A DNA stretch of 64,000 bases from CAVQKZ01 sp963837325 (GTDB lineage Bacteria > Actinomycetota > Actinomycetes > Mycobacteriales > Jatrophihabitantaceae), in the NCBI GenBank assembly GCA_963837325.1, contig CAWIMV010000002.1, forward strand, positions 434,001-498,000, written 5' to 3'. This document shows positions 26,246 to 35,170 of the stretch, in pieces; the first letter of the stretch is position 1, and each line of letters begins with the position of its first letter. The translations under genes and the position numbers were made by a program. The notes under the pieces are model-generated. The model did not search any database. It saw only the letters and a list, made by a program, of their open reading frames with translations, and was not told the DNA's origin.

Positions 26246-27463
26246 TCAGACTCCCCCGTCGTAACCGGTGAGGAACTGCCCGATCCGATCGATCGCTTCG
26301 GTCAGGTCGTCGGCGCGTGGCAGGGTCACGATCCGCAGATGATCCGGGCGGGGCCAGTTGAAGCCACTGCCCTGCACGACCAGAACGTGTTGTTCGCGCA
26401 GCAGTTCCAACACGAACTGCTGGTCGTCGCTGATGGGGTACCGGTCCGGGTCCAGCCGCGGGAAGACGTACAGGGCACCCTTGGGTTCGACGCATGTGAC
26501 GCCAGGAATGGCCAGCAGCGCCTTCATCGCCGCGTCGCGCTGTTCGAGCAGGCGGCCGCCGGGCAGGACCAGGTCCCGCACGCTCTGGCGCCCGCCGAGC
26601 GCGATCTGGATCGCATGCTGCGCCGGCACGTTGGCACACAGTCGCATGTTGGCCAGGATTGTGATGCCCTCGAGGTAACTGGTCGCATGCCGTTTGGGAC
26701 CGGTGACCATCATCCAGCCGGATCGGAAACCGGCGAGTCGATACGCCTTGGACAACCCGTTGAACGTCAGGGTGAAGACGTCCGGCGCGATCGCGGCGAA
26801 CGGCACATGCACGGCGTCGTCGTAGAGGATCTTGTCGTAGATCTCGTCGGCCATTACGACCAGGCCGCGCTCGCGGGCGAGATCAGCGATCTGCGTCAGT
26901 ACCCCGACGGGGTATACCGCGCCGGTTGGATTGTTCGGATTGATGACGACGATTGCCTTGGTACGCGCAGTGGTTTTGGCTCGCATGTCCTCGACATCTG
27001 GTAACCAGCCCGATGCTTCGTCACACCGGTAGTGCACCGGTCGACCACCGGACAACGACGTGGCCGCGGTCCAGAGCGGGTAGTCCGGCGAGGGGACGAG
27101 GACTTCGTCGCCGTCGTCGAGCATGGCTTGCAGGGAGAGGGTGATCAGCTCGCTGACGCCGTTGCCGAGCCAGATGTCGTCGACGTCGTCGATGTCCAGT
27201 CCACGCGCCTGGTAGTGCTGCACGATCGCCGTCCGGGCCGACAGGAGCCCTTGCGAATCGCAGTAACCCTGCGAATCGGGCAGGTTTCGGATGACGTCGA
27301 CGAGAATCTCTTCCGGTGCTTCGAAGCCGAACGGCGCCGGGTTGCCGATGTTGAGCTTGATGATGCGCCGGCCTTCTTCTTCCAGCCGCTTTGCTTCCTC
27401 CAACACCGGTCCGCGGATGTCGTAGCAGACGTCGGCGAGCTTGCGGGATTGCGTCAGATCCAC
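26246..27463 (-). CDS. PLP-dependent aminotransferase (AlaT/AspC type)
   Basis: A 405-aa class I/II aminotransferase. The PLP lysine lies in FNGLSKAYRLAGFRSGW, upstream blocks NPNNPTGAVY and ADEIYDKILYDD bind the cofactor, and a C-terminal Arg in DHLRIVTLPR binds the substrate carboxylate. The closest known type is the alanine/glutamate-pyruvate transaminase AlaA/AlaT (M. tuberculosis Rv0337c). The GTG start at 27463 gives the expected MDLTQSRKLADVCYDIRGPV beginning. It is divergent from a nitroreductase. Confidence 0.9.
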   Translation of the reverse strand: MDLTQSRKLADVCYDIRGPVLEEAKRLEEEGRRIIKLNIGNPAPFGFEAPEEILVDVIRNLPDSQGYCDSQGLLSARTAIVQHYQARGLDIDDVDDIWLGNGVSELITLSLQAMLDDGDEVLVPSPDYPLWTAATSLSGGRPVHYRCDEASGWLPDVEDMRAKTTARTKAIVVINPNNPTGAVYPVGVLTQIADLARERGLVVMADEIYDKILYDDAVHVPFAAIAPDVFTLTFNGLSKAYRLAGFRSGWMMVTGPKRHATSYLEGITILANMRLCANVPAQHAIQIALGGRQSVRDLVLPGGRLLEQRDAAMKALLAIPGVTCVEPKGALYVFPRLDPDRYPISDDQQFVLELLREQHVLVVQGSGFNWPRPDHLRIVTLPRADDLTEAIDRIGQFLTGYDGGV

Positions 27464-27524
27464 GCGTCAACGATCGCACACACCCGATCAATGCCCGACC
27501 GGTTATCCGTGGCAGGGTCGGAGC

Positions 27525-28127
27525 ATGGAATTGCGCGGTGCTGTCGAATCCCGGCGGATGATTCGAACGTATGATCCTGGACTAACCATTCCTCGCGAGG
27601 TCGTCGACGGGCTCCTCAGGCTCGCCGTTCGGGCACCGTCGGCGGGCCATACCCAGGGCTGGCGGTTTCTCGTGCTGGACGACATAACGTCCCGCACCTC
27701 CTTTTGGAGCGTCACCTCCGACGGGGAGCCGGATTCGTGGCGCGCCCGGCTGCAAACGGCGCCGGTGCTCGTGCTGGTATTCGCCGACAAGGACGCCTAC
27801 CTCGATCGCTACGCCGAGCCCGACAAGGGTTGGACCGATCGCGACGAGGCGCACTGGCCGGTGCCGTACTGGGACGTCGATGCCGGCATGGCCGCGATGA
27901 TCCTGCTGCTGGCCGCGGTCGACGCGGAGCTCGGGGCGTGCTTCTTCGGCGTGCCCGGCGAGAAGTGGGACGACCTCCGCGCGTCGTTCATGGTGCCGGA
28001 ACGGCTGCGCCCGATCGGGGTCGTCAGCATCGGCTACCCCGCGCCGGACGAACGCTCGCCGTCGCTGCGGCGCGGTCGGCGCCCGTTCGGCGAGGTGGTC
28101 AGCTACGGCTCGTTCGGTTCTGGCTGA
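27525..28127 (+). CDS. Nitroreductase family protein
   Basis: A 200-aa FMN-dependent oxidoreductase. The FMN-binding start MELRGAVESRRMIRTYDPGL, RAPSAGHTQGWRF and the C-terminal IGYPAPDERSPSLRRGRRP are family features. ATG 27525 has GGGTCGGAG just upstream; a longer reading frame above it is not conserved-looking. The end overlaps parB by 25 bp (convergent). The physiological substrate is unknown. Confidence 0.88.
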   Translation: MELRGAVESRRMIRTYDPGLTIPREVVDGLLRLAVRAPSAGHTQGWRFLVLDDITSRTSFWSVTSDGEPDSWRARLQTAPVLVLVFADKDAYLDRYAEPDKGWTDRDEAHWPVPYWDVDAGMAAMILLLAAVDAELGACFFGVPGEKWDDLRASFMVPERLRPIGVVSIGYPAPDERSPSLRRGRRPFGEVVSYGSFGSG

Positions 28128-29155
28128 GCGCCGAGCGCACCCGGTTCGGTGGCCAACTGCGGCGCCATCACCGCGACGATGCGTTCCAGATCGTCGATGG
28201 AACCGAACTCGACGGTGATCTTGCCTTTGCGTCGCCCGAGTTCGACCCGCACGTGGGTGTCGAACGCGTCGGACAACCGGCCGGCCAGCTCATCGACGCC
28301 CGGAGCCGTGATGCGCTGAGCTGCACTGCGGCGCGGCTTCTTCTTGTCGCCGTGGCCGCTGGCAGCCAGCGCGACCAGCTCTTCGGTCGCGCGAACGGAC
28401 AGACCCTCGGCGACGATCCGGCTGGCCAACTCGTCCTGCAGGTCCTTGTCGTCCAGTCCCAGCAACGCCCGCGCATGGCCGGCCGAGAGGACGCCGGCCG
28501 CCACCCGGCGCTGCACCGGAATCGACAGGTTGAGCAACCGGATGGTGTTGCTGACCTGCGGCCGGCTCCGGCCGATGCGATGGGCGAGTTCGTCGTGGGT
28601 GGTGCCGAATTCTTCGAGCAGCTGCTGGTAAGCCGCCGCCTCCTCCAGCGGGTTGAGTTGCGCGCGGTGGATGTTCTCCAGCAACGCATCGCGCAGCATC
28701 GCGTCGTCGGCGGTTGAACGGACGATGGCCGGGATCGTCTCGAGACCGGCTGCGGCCGCCGCCCGCAGGCGCCGCTCGCCCATGACCAGTTCGTAACCGG
28801 TCTCGTCGGCCCGCACCACAACGGGCTGCAGTACCCCGAATTCGCGGATCGAATGGGTCAGCTCGGCCAGGGTGTCCTCGTCGAACACCTGCCGAGGCTG
28901 CTTGGCGTTCGGGTGCACCTGCGCGATCGGCACGTCCGCATAGGTCGCGCCGGGCACTGGCAGCGGTCCATCGGCGGCGGAGCCGGCGTCACCGGCAGTT
29001 TCGGCCGCCGGTCGAGCCCCCGAGTCCGCTGCGCCGCCGAAGTAGACGTCGGCCGGCCCGTGTCGTTCCGGCGGCTGGGGTTCGGCCTCGGGGGCAGTCG
29101 GGATGAGGGCGCCGAGCCCGCGGCCCAACCCGCCCCGCCGGTTCTTTGTGCTCAT
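28103..29155 (-). CDS. parB: Chromosome-partitioning protein ParB
   Basis: A 350-aa ParB. The variable N terminus (MSTKNRRGGLGRGLGALIPT) is followed by the ParB/Srx CTPase domain (about 75-165; GERRLRAAAAAGL, ENIHRAQLNPLEEA) and an HTH (DELAHRIGRSRPQVSNTIRLL). A C-terminal dimerisation domain follows. It binds the parS sites in the neighbouring parA and spreads to load SMC and segregate the origin. ATG 29155 overlaps the parA stop (ATGA). Confidence 0.96.
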   Translation of the reverse strand: MSTKNRRGGLGRGLGALIPTAPEAEPQPPERHGPADVYFGGAADSGARPAAETAGDAGSAADGPLPVPGATYADVPIAQVHPNAKQPRQVFDEDTLAELTHSIREFGVLQPVVVRADETGYELVMGERRLRAAAAAGLETIPAIVRSTADDAMLRDALLENIHRAQLNPLEEAAAYQQLLEEFGTTHDELAHRIGRSRPQVSNTIRLLNLSIPVQRRVAAGVLSAGHARALLGLDDKDLQDELASRIVAEGLSVRATEELVALAASGHGDKKKPRRSAAQRITAPGVDELAGRLSDAFDTHVRVELGRRKGKITVEFGSIDDLERIVAVMAPQLATEPGALGAQPEPNEP

Positions 29156-30171
29156 TTCTTGGCTTCGCCTTCCTGCTCTTCGGCCAGGCCGGATGGCCGG
29201 GTGCCGCGGTTCGCTATCTCCCGAGCCGCCTGCAGATAGCCGACCGCGCCCCGCGATCCCGGGTCGTAGGTCATCACGGTCTGCCCGAACCCGGGTGCTT
29301 CCGACACCCGAACGTTGCGCGGGATGACCGGAGTCAGCACCAGGTCCCCGAAGTGCTTGCGCACCTCGTCCGCGACCTGGTCGGCCAGGCGAGTCCGGCT
29401 GTCGTACATCGTCAGCAGGACGGTGGTGACGACCAGATCTGGATTCAGGTGGGCCCGCACCAGCTCGATCGTGTTCAGCAGTTGAGCCAGACCCTCCAGC
29501 GCGTAGTACTCGCACTGGATCGGGATGAGTACTTCGCGGGCGGCGACGAGGGCGTTGAGGGTGAGCAGGCCGAGGGAGGGCGGGCAGTCGATGAGGATGT
29601 AGTCGTAGACCCGTTCTTGTTCGAGCAGGGCGGCGACCGCTCGCTGCAACCGGTACTCGCGCGCCACCTGCGACGTCAGTTCGATGTCGGCGCCGGCGAG
29701 GTCGAGGGTGGCCGGCACGCTGTGCAGGGTCTCGGCGAATTCGACCGAGGTGGTGACGCTGTCAATGCTCTGCCCGCCGAGGAGCACGTCGTAGATCGAG
29801 GCCGTGCCGACCGAATGGGTCACACCCAGGGCAGTGCTGGCATTGCCCTGGGGGTCCAGATCGACGAGTAGCACCCGCAGACCGTGCAGAGCCAGCGCCG
29901 CGGCAATGTTCACGGCGGTCGTGGTCTTTCCGACGCCGCCCTTCTGGTTCGCAACCGTCATTACCCGCGTGCGTGCGGGGGCCGGCCAGTGTTCTTGGCG
30001 CAAGTTGAGCACAGTGACTGCTTCGGCCGCTTCGCGGGCAATGGGTGTGTCGAACTCGGTTTCACGTGAAACATCGACTGGCTCGGTTTCACGTGAAACA
30101 TCGTCGCTGGGGGCGTCGACGGCCACATCCGGCTCTGGCGGCGCTTCGGCCGAAGCAGCTCCATCGGTCAC
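29152..30171 (-). CDS. parA: Chromosome-partitioning ATPase ParA (Soj)
   Basis: A 339-aa ATPase. An acidic, low-complexity N terminus (about 1-70) precedes the deviant Walker A (QKGGVGKTTTAVNIA), LVDLDPQGNAS and YILIDCPPSLG (Walker B). GTG 30171 overlaps the rsmG stop by GTGA and is preferred to an ATG at 30258 lying inside rsmG. Two parS sites lie inside the 5' coding part and translate as VSRETE twice, so the tail sequence is dictated by ParB-binding DNA. Confidence 0.95.
   Translation of the reverse strand: MTDGAASAEAPPEPDVAVDAPSDDVSRETEPVDVSRETEFDTPIAREAAEAVTVLNLRQEHWPAPARTRVMTVANQKGGVGKTTTAVNIAAALALHGLRVLLVDLDPQGNASTALGVTHSVGTASIYDVLLGGQSIDSVTTSVEFAETLHSVPATLDLAGADIELTSQVAREYRLQRAVAALLEQERVYDYILIDCPPSLGLLTLNALVAAREVLIPIQCEYYALEGLAQLLNTIELVRAHLNPDLVVTTVLLTMYDSRTRLADQVADEVRKHFGDLVLTPVIPRNVRVSEAPGFGQTVMTYDPGSRGAVGYLQAAREIANRGTRPSGLAEEQEGEAKK
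30059..30072. promoter_or_regulatory. parS site 1
   Basis: GTTTCACGTGAAAC, a perfect 14-bp palindrome; 15 of 16 bases match TGTTTCACGTGAAACA. It lies within the parA coding region about 3.6 kb from dnaA. Confidence 0.95.
30086..30099. promoter_or_regulatory. parS site 2
   Basis: A second GTTTCACGTGAAAC, 27 bp from the first (start to start) and in the same reading frame of parA. Confidence 0.95.
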
Positions 30172-30851
30172 GTCGGTCCCCTCCTGCGCCGCGGCGCTGT
30201 CGTCGCGCGCCGTACTACGACGACTGTCGTCGGTTCTGCTAGCACGTCGGCGCCACATCGGCGAACCTCCAGATCACGGCCTCCGAGGGCCTGAATCGTG
30301 GACCGGTGCTCCGCCAGCTCTTTCCCAGCCGACGAGCCTTTGATGGCGAGCAGCGCACCTTCGGGTCGCAGCAGTGGTAAGCACCATCTCACCAAACGGT
30401 CCAGCGGCGCTACGGCGCGCGCTGTCACCCAGCCCGAGCCGCCCACCTGGGTGACCGTATCGACGGCTTCGGCCCGAGCGTGCACGACGCGGACCTGGCT
30501 CTGGAGCCGGAGTTGCTGGACGGCGTCGTCCAGAAAAGTGGCCCGTCTCAGGAGCGGCTCGACCAGATCGACCCGTAGATCCGGCCGGCGAATGGCGAAC
30601 GCCAGGCCGGGCAGCCCCGCCCCGCTCCCGGCGTCGACGATTCGCGCCTCCTGTGGGAGCAACTCGGTGACGACGGCGCAGTTGAGCAGATGCCGATCCC
30701 ACAACCGGGGCACTTCCCGTGGGCCGATCAGGCCGCGGGTCAGGGCATCAGTGGCGAGCAGTTCGGCGTAACGGCTGGCCAACTCCAGGCGAGCAGCGAA
30801 GACACTCTCGGCCGCCGCCGGCGGATCGGGCCGAGCGAGGGCGCAGTTCAC
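30168..30851 (-). CDS. rsmG: 16S rRNA (guanine-527-N7)-methyltransferase
   Basis: A 227-aa SAM-dependent methyltransferase with IVDAGSGAGLPGLAFAIRRP as SAM motif and LWDRHLLNCAVV before it, both typical of RsmG/GidB. It methylates G527 of 16S rRNA; loss gives low-level streptomycin resistance in other bacteria. GTG 30851 is chosen because longer forms overlap jag. It overlaps parA by 4 nt. Operon order jag-rsmG-parA-parB is the actinobacterial standard. Confidence 0.93.
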   Translation of the reverse strand: MNCALARPDPPAAAESVFAARLELASRYAELLATDALTRGLIGPREVPRLWDRHLLNCAVVTELLPQEARIVDAGSGAGLPGLAFAIRRPDLRVDLVEPLLRRATFLDDAVQQLRLQSQVRVVHARAEAVDTVTQVGGSGWVTARAVAPLDRLVRWCLPLLRPEGALLAIKGSSAGKELAEHRSTIQALGGRDLEVRRCGADVLAEPTTVVVVRRATTAPRRRRGPT

Positions 30852-30876
30852 CCGCGCTGGCCGCAACGCCGTCTGT

Positions 30877-31395
30877 TCACTCGTCGATGAGAATGACGAC
30901 TCGCCGGTTCGGCTCCTCGCCTTCCGACGCGCTGTGCACACCGTCGATGCCGGCTACCGCGTCATGTACGACCTTGCGTTCGAATGGATTCATCGGCGCC
31001 AACCGGGCTTGCTCACCGGATTCCAGAACCGTGGCCGCGGTTTCGGCGGCCAGCGCGGACAGCTGCGTGCGCCGGGCCGCGCGGTGCCCGCTCACATCGA
31101 GCATCAACCGGCTGCGGCTGCCGGTCTTCTGCTGGACCGCGAGGCGGGTGAGTTCCTGCAAGGCGTCCAGCGTCTCCCCGTGCTTGCCGACCAACGGCTG
31201 CAAGTCGGTGCCGACGATGGCGACGATCGCGCGATCGTTCTCGACGTCGAGATCGATGTCACCGTCGTAGTCAGCGATGTCCAGCAGGTGTTCGAGGTAG
31301 TCCGCGGCGATGTCGCCCTCTTGGACCAGCAAAGCGTTCACGTCGTCAGGTTCAGCGTTGGCGGAGTCGTCGGCCACGACCTCGGTGTCACTCAC
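30877..31395 (-). CDS. RNA-binding protein Jag/KhpB (KH and R3H domains)
   Basis: A 172-aa protein with an acidic N terminus (SDTEVVADDSANAEPDDV), a KH-II domain (IVAIVGTDLQPLVGKHGETL) and a C-terminal R3H domain (LMLDVSGHRAARRTQL, PMNPFERKVVHDAV). No Jag-N domain is evident, as in M. tuberculosis Rv3920c. GTG 31395, with GAGAGG upstream, is preferred over an ATG at 31440. It likely binds RNA and acts with KhpA; the targets are unknown. Confidence 0.9.
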   Translation of the reverse strand: MSDTEVVADDSANAEPDDVNALLVQEGDIAADYLEHLLDIADYDGDIDLDVENDRAIVAIVGTDLQPLVGKHGETLDALQELTRLAVQQKTGSRSRLMLDVSGHRAARRTQLSALAAETAATVLESGEQARLAPMNPFERKVVHDAVAGIDGVHSASEGEEPNRRVVILIDE

Positions 31396-31449
31396 GAATG
31401 CGGTCCTCTCGAGTAATTGCGGGGGCTGGCGGCGTCGCAACGCTGCAGG

Positions 31450-32487
31450 TCAGCGACGTTTCTTGGCTTGGCTCGGACGCTTCGCCGCTGGGCGGTTGCC
31501 GCTCTGGCGGGGGCGTTGTCCGGGGCGGGGGGCGCTGCGCGGGGGCGGCGGGGCTGGTGTTGCCGGCGATTCATCGGCATCGCTCGTCGCGGTCTTCGTC
31601 GGTGTCGTCGACTTCGCCCTGGCGTTGGGCCGCTGACCGGGCTTGGGCGCGAGGGTCTTGCCCAGTTCGCCGGCCACCGGCAGTGACTTGTCCTTGTCCG
31701 GGTGGGGATGAAACTTGTTGATGTAGAACTGCTGGCCCATCGTCCAGGTGTTGCTGGTGAACCAGTACAGGAGAACACCCAAGGGGAAGAACAGGCCCGA
31801 GCCGAGCGTCATGATCGGGATCACGTACAGCATCAGTTTCTGCACGGTCGCCGCCGTACCTTCGGGCACGGTCGTGGCGCCCGAGCGAACCAGGCGCTGG
31901 GTCATGTAGGTCGCACCGGAACTGATGAGCACCAGCAGGACCACCACGATCCGGGTGGCGTCGACATGGCCGCCCAATGCGTGGATCTGGTCGGTGGTGT
32001 CGGTCAGCCGCCCGGCCAGCGGAGCCCCGAACAGCTTGGCCTTCGCGGCGCTGAACGTCTCGGACTGGCTGAACGAGTAGAGCGTGTTGCGCGAGTCGCC
32101 GACGGGCCGGCCGACGGAATTCGAGAGGTGCCGAAGCACGTGGTACAGCCCGATGAAGATCGGGATCTGCAGCACCATCGGCAGGCAACCCGACAGTGGG
32201 TTGAAGCCCTGTTCCTGCTGCAGCGCCATCATCTGCCGCTGCATCTCGGCCTTGTCGTCCTTGTACTTCTTGCGCAGCGCTTGGATCTTGGGCTGCATCT
32301 CCTGCATGTGCCGCTGGTAGTGCACCTGCTTGAGGAAGACCCGGAACAGCAGGATGCGGGCCGTCACCACCAGGAAGACGATCGACAGTGACCAGTTCAG
32401 GCCACTGTCCTTGTCGAGGAAGAGGCTGAACAGATCGTGCCAGCGCAGCAACACCCACGAGACCGCGGTGTACAGGAAGTTGAGCAC
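31450..32487 (-). CDS. yidC: Membrane protein insertase YidC
   Basis: A 345-aa insertase of the Oxa1 superfamily: short first helix (FLYTAVSWVLLRWHDLF), charged cytosolic loop (MQPKIQALRKKYKDDKAEMQ), NPLSGCLPMVLQIPIFIGLY and two later helices. A basic, Pro-rich C-terminal tail (from about 285) could contact ribosomes. The GTG start overlaps the last base of the yidD stop and has AGGAG upstream. It inserts membrane proteins with or without SecYEG. Confidence 0.96.
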   Translation of the reverse strand: MLNFLYTAVSWVLLRWHDLFSLFLDKDSGLNWSLSIVFLVVTARILLFRVFLKQVHYQRHMQEMQPKIQALRKKYKDDKAEMQRQMMALQQEQGFNPLSGCLPMVLQIPIFIGLYHVLRHLSNSVGRPVGDSRNTLYSFSQSETFSAAKAKLFGAPLAGRLTDTTDQIHALGGHVDATRIVVVLLVLISSGATYMTQRLVRSGATTVPEGTAATVQKLMLYVIPIMTLGSGLFFPLGVLLYWFTSNTWTMGQQFYINKFHPHPDKDKSLPVAGELGKTLAPKPGQRPNARAKSTTPTKTATSDADESPATPAPPPPRSAPRPGQRPRQSGNRPAAKRPSQAKKRR

Positions 32488-32786
32488 TAAACTTCTCCTA
32501 GGCGGCCGGTCGGGCGGGCCGACTGGGATCGAACTGACGGGCTGCTACCAGAGTTGGCAACGAGCGATGGGACCGGGTCGTGCCCGCCGGCGTGAAACGG
32601 ATGGCACCGCAGCAGGCGCCGCAGCGCGAGCCACCCGCCGCGCGCCAAGCCGAACCGCTCGATCGCTTCGACGGCGTAGGCACTGCACGACGGCGTGTAC
32701 CGGCAGGTCGGCGGCCGGATAGGACTCCAGGCCGTGCGGTAGAAGCCGAGCAGGGTCACGGCGACGCGCCGGGGCACAGTGCTCAC
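32487..32786 (-). CDS. yidD: Membrane protein insertion efficiency factor YidD
   Basis: A 99-aa protein with the family core CRYTPSCSAYAVEAIERFGL and LLRCHPFHAGGHDPVP. It sits between rnpA and yidC with overlaps on both sides (GTGA with rnpA). It aids YidC-dependent insertion. Confidence 0.95.
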   Translation of the reverse strand: MSTVPRRVAVTLLGFYRTAWSPIRPPTCRYTPSCSAYAVEAIERFGLARGGWLALRRLLRCHPFHAGGHDPVPSLVANSGSSPSVRSQSARPTGRLGEV

Positions 32787-33121
32787 GAGTCGCCCAGTCG
32801 GACGAGCGCGGCATCGAGATCGGTCCCGAGCTCGGCCGACGTAGCGCCGGCCGCGGCGGGCAGGGCCCGCACCACGGTGCCGCTACCAGCCGGCAGCGCG
32901 GGCAGTCGGTCGGCCAATTGGGCTCGCAACCGCCGGGCCAATCGATGTCGCACGACGCTGCCGCCCACCGACTTGCTCACGACGAGACCAACCGTCGCCG
33001 GACCGGAGTGCAGGGCGGGTTGCTGGTGCAGCACGAGACTGCCGCGGCGGGCCCGTGCCCCGGTTCGCAGTACGGCGGCGAAGTCGCTCGAGCGCCGCAT
33101 CCGGTGCGCGCGCGGCAGCAC
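32783..33121 (-). CDS. rnpA: Ribonuclease P protein component
   Basis: A 112-aa basic protein. LPRAHRMRRSSDFAAVLRTG and the RNR-like VVRHRLARRLRAQLA are the family marks. It binds the RNase P RNA (not in this window) to mature tRNA 5' ends. GTG 33121 is chosen to match the usual start just before the HRMRRSSDF block. It lies 29 nt after rpmH in the same operon. Confidence 0.94.
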   Translation of the reverse strand: MLPRAHRMRRSSDFAAVLRTGARARRGSLVLHQQPALHSGPATVGLVVSKSVGGSVVRHRLARRLRAQLADRLPALPAGSGTVVRALPAAAGATSAELGTDLDAALVRLGDS

Positions 33122-33150
33122 GGCGGCGGCTCGGTGGACGCTGGGCCGGC

Positions 33151-33288
33151 TCAGGCCGACAGTTCGCTGCGGCCCTTGCGGCGCCGGGCGGAGATGATTG
33201 CTCGCCCGGCTCGGGTGCGCATGCGCAGCCGGAAACCGTGCGTCTTGGCGCGCCGGCGATTGTTCGGCTGGAACGTGCGCTTGCTCAT
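33151..33288 (-). CDS. rpmH: 50S ribosomal protein L34
   Basis: A 45-aa protein, MSKRTFQPNNRRRAKTHGFR followed by LRMRTRAGRAIISARRRKGR, the universal L34 pattern. It is the first gene of the leftward operon rpmH to parB. Confidence 0.98.
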   Translation of the reverse strand: MSKRTFQPNNRRRAKTHGFRLRMRTRAGRAIISARRRKGRSELSA

Positions 33289-33464
33289 CGTCGGACTCCA
33301 TCGTCGAAAGGTCGTCTCTTCCCGCTCCAGATGACCGCGTGCGTGCGGTCTGCAAGCTGGAACAGCGCCGATGCGGTCAAGCGGGAGGGCCGAACCGCGG
33401 CGGGCCGTTCCACGGTACGGAGCCCAGCCCGTCGAGGTCAAACTCGGTACCCGGCAAAACCCCC

Positions 33465-33495
33465 AAAGTAGGCGCCCGCCGAGTAGGTTGGCCAA
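33465..33495 (-). promoter_or_regulatory. Putative promoter of the rpmH operon
   Basis: TACTTT (33465-33470) as -10 with TTGGCC (33490-33495) as a weak -35 at 19 bp, reading towards rpmH. The 177-nt distance to the ATG would give a long leader, so other promoters in 33289-33600 are possible. Confidence 0.35.
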
Positions 33496-33512
33496 CGACA
33501 CGCCGTTGCCTA

Positions 33513-33542
33513 TTGTCGCGGTGCGAGCAACGCTGTTAGGTT
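33513..33542 (+). promoter_or_regulatory. Putative dnaA promoter
   Basis: TTGTCG (33513-33518) and TAGGTT (33537-33542), 18 bp apart (17 to TTAGGT). DnaA boxes TGTGGATAA (33622-33630) and TGTGGATTT (33634-33642) lie between it and dnaA, fitting autoregulation. The 430-bp gap 33289-33718 holds this, the rpmH promoter and the boxes; no further gene is seen. Confidence 0.5.
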
Positions 33543-33718
33543 CCCGCACCGTGTCACCGTGCAAGCTGTGACGTTCAAACCCTCGGAACGAGGGTCCAGG
33601 GTGGGTACTCCATACACAGCCTGTGGATAAGTCTGTGGATTTCCCGGCGACCCCCGGCCGTGAGAGGGTCAGACGGAGCCCCAGCACCGCAGAACCGCAG
33701 GATTTAACGACACCTGGA

Positions 33719-35170
33719 GTGGACCCGCCCGTGGACGACAGCACCGAACTCGTCGACGTTTGGAGCAGGGTCCAAAAGCGACTCGACGCCGACGACACCA
33801 TCCGCCCGCAGCACAAGGCCTGGCTCGGGCTGACCCGCCCGCTCGGCCTGGTCGAAGACACCGCGTTGCTCTCGGCCCCGAACGAATTCACCAAGGACTA
33901 CCTCGAGAACCGGTTGCGCGCACAGATCGCCGGGGCACTCAGCGGGGAACTCGGCCGCGACATCCGGGTCGCCGTCACGGTGCAAAACGACGAGGAGCGC
34001 GGCGAGCGCGGCAGTGAGAACGGTAGCGACGCCTACACCGTCCTCGACACCGACGAATGGGAACCCCCGAGTCGGATATCCCGCCAAACCGGCGGATATT
34101 CCGGCACTCGCGGGGCCGGCGACTTCAACGACCGCGATGCCCGCCTCAATCCGAAGTACACCTTCGACACGTTCGTGATCGGCTCGAGCAATCGGTTCAC
34201 GCATGCTGCCGCCGTCGCGGTCGCCGAGGCGCCGGCCAAGGCCTACAACCCGCTGTTCATCTACGGTGACTCCGGCTTGGGCAAGACCCATCTGCTGCAC
34301 GCGATCGGGCACTACGCTCAGCGGCTGTTGCCGGGCCTGCGCACTCGCTACGTCTCGAGCGAGGAATTCACCAACGACTTCATCAACTCCGTGCGCGACG
34401 ACAAGATGCAGGCATTCCAGAGCCGGTATCGCTCGGTCGACCTGCTGCTGATCGATGACATCCAGTTCATCGAGCGGGCCGAGCGCACGCAGGAAGAGTT
34501 CTTCCACACGTTCAACACCCTGCACAACGCGAACAAGCAGATCGTCATCAGCTCCGACAAGTCGCCGCGGCAGTTGTCCTCGCTCGAGGACCGGCTGCGC
34601 ACGCGGTTCGAGTGGGGCCTGATCAGCGACGTGCAGGCGCCCGACCTCGAGACCCGCATCGCGATCCTGCGCAAGAAGGCGGCCCAGGAAGGGATGAACC
34701 CGCCGCCGGAAGTGCTCGAGTTCATCGCGTCGAAGATCCAGAGCAACATCCGAGAGCTCGAAGGCGCGCTGATCCGGGTGACCGCGTTCGCCAGTTTGAA
34801 TCGGCAGGCCGTCGAGATGGGCCTGGCCGAGACCGTCCTCAAGGACTTGATCAGTGACTCGGCCGCGCCAGAGATCACCGCGTCGACGATCATGGCGGTC
34901 ACGGCCGAGTACTTCGCCGTGTCCATCGACGACCTGACCGGCAGCTCCCGCAGCCGGGTGCTGGTCGGAGCCCGGCAGATGGCGATGTACCTGTGCCGCG
35001 AGCTGACCGACCTGTCGCTGCCCAAGATCGGCGAGAAGTTCGGCAACCGCGACCACACCACCGTCATGCATGCCGACCGCAAGATCCGCACCCAGATGGC
35101 GGAGAAGCTGACCGTCTACAACCAGATCACCGAGCTCACCAGCCGGATCAAGGTCCGGGCCCGCACGTGA
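33719..35170 (+). CDS. dnaA: Chromosomal replication initiator DnaA
   Basis: About 483 aa. Domain I (LVDVWSRVQKRLDADD...), a variable domain II, AAA+ domain III with Walker A GDSGLGKTHLL and Walker B LLLIDDIQF, and domain IV with the DnaA-box HTH signature (LCRELTDLSLPKIGEKFGNR then DHTTVMHADRKI). It binds TTGTCCACA-type boxes and opens the origin. GTG 33719 or 33731 are the likely starts; a GTG at 33623 would translate through DnaA boxes and is less likely. Confidence 0.96.
   Translation: MDPPVDDSTELVDVWSRVQKRLDADDTIRPQHKAWLGLTRPLGLVEDTALLSAPNEFTKDYLENRLRAQIAGALSGELGRDIRVAVTVQNDEERGERGSENGSDAYTVLDTDEWEPPSRISRQTGGYSGTRGAGDFNDRDARLNPKYTFDTFVIGSSNRFTHAAAVAVAEAPAKAYNPLFIYGDSGLGKTHLLHAIGHYAQRLLPGLRTRYVSSEEFTNDFINSVRDDKMQAFQSRYRSVDLLLIDDIQFIERAERTQEEFFHTFNTLHNANKQIVISSDKSPRQLSSLEDRLRTRFEWGLISDVQAPDLETRIAILRKKAAQEGMNPPPEVLEFIASKIQSNIRELEGALIRVTAFASLNRQAVEMGLAETVLKDLISDSAAPEITASTIMAVTAEYFAVSIDDLTGSSRSRVLVGARQMAMYLCRELTDLSLPKIGEKFGNRDHTTVMHADRKIRTQMAEKLTVYNQITELTSRIKVRART

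Noticed and set aside
30172..30258. Longer ParA start at 30258
   Set aside because: It overlaps rsmG by 91 nt, while GTG 30171 gives the usual 4-nt overlap.
33623..33718. Longer DnaA start at GTG 33623
   Set aside because: The segment consists of DnaA boxes and promoter-proximal DNA; its translation has no similarity to domain I.
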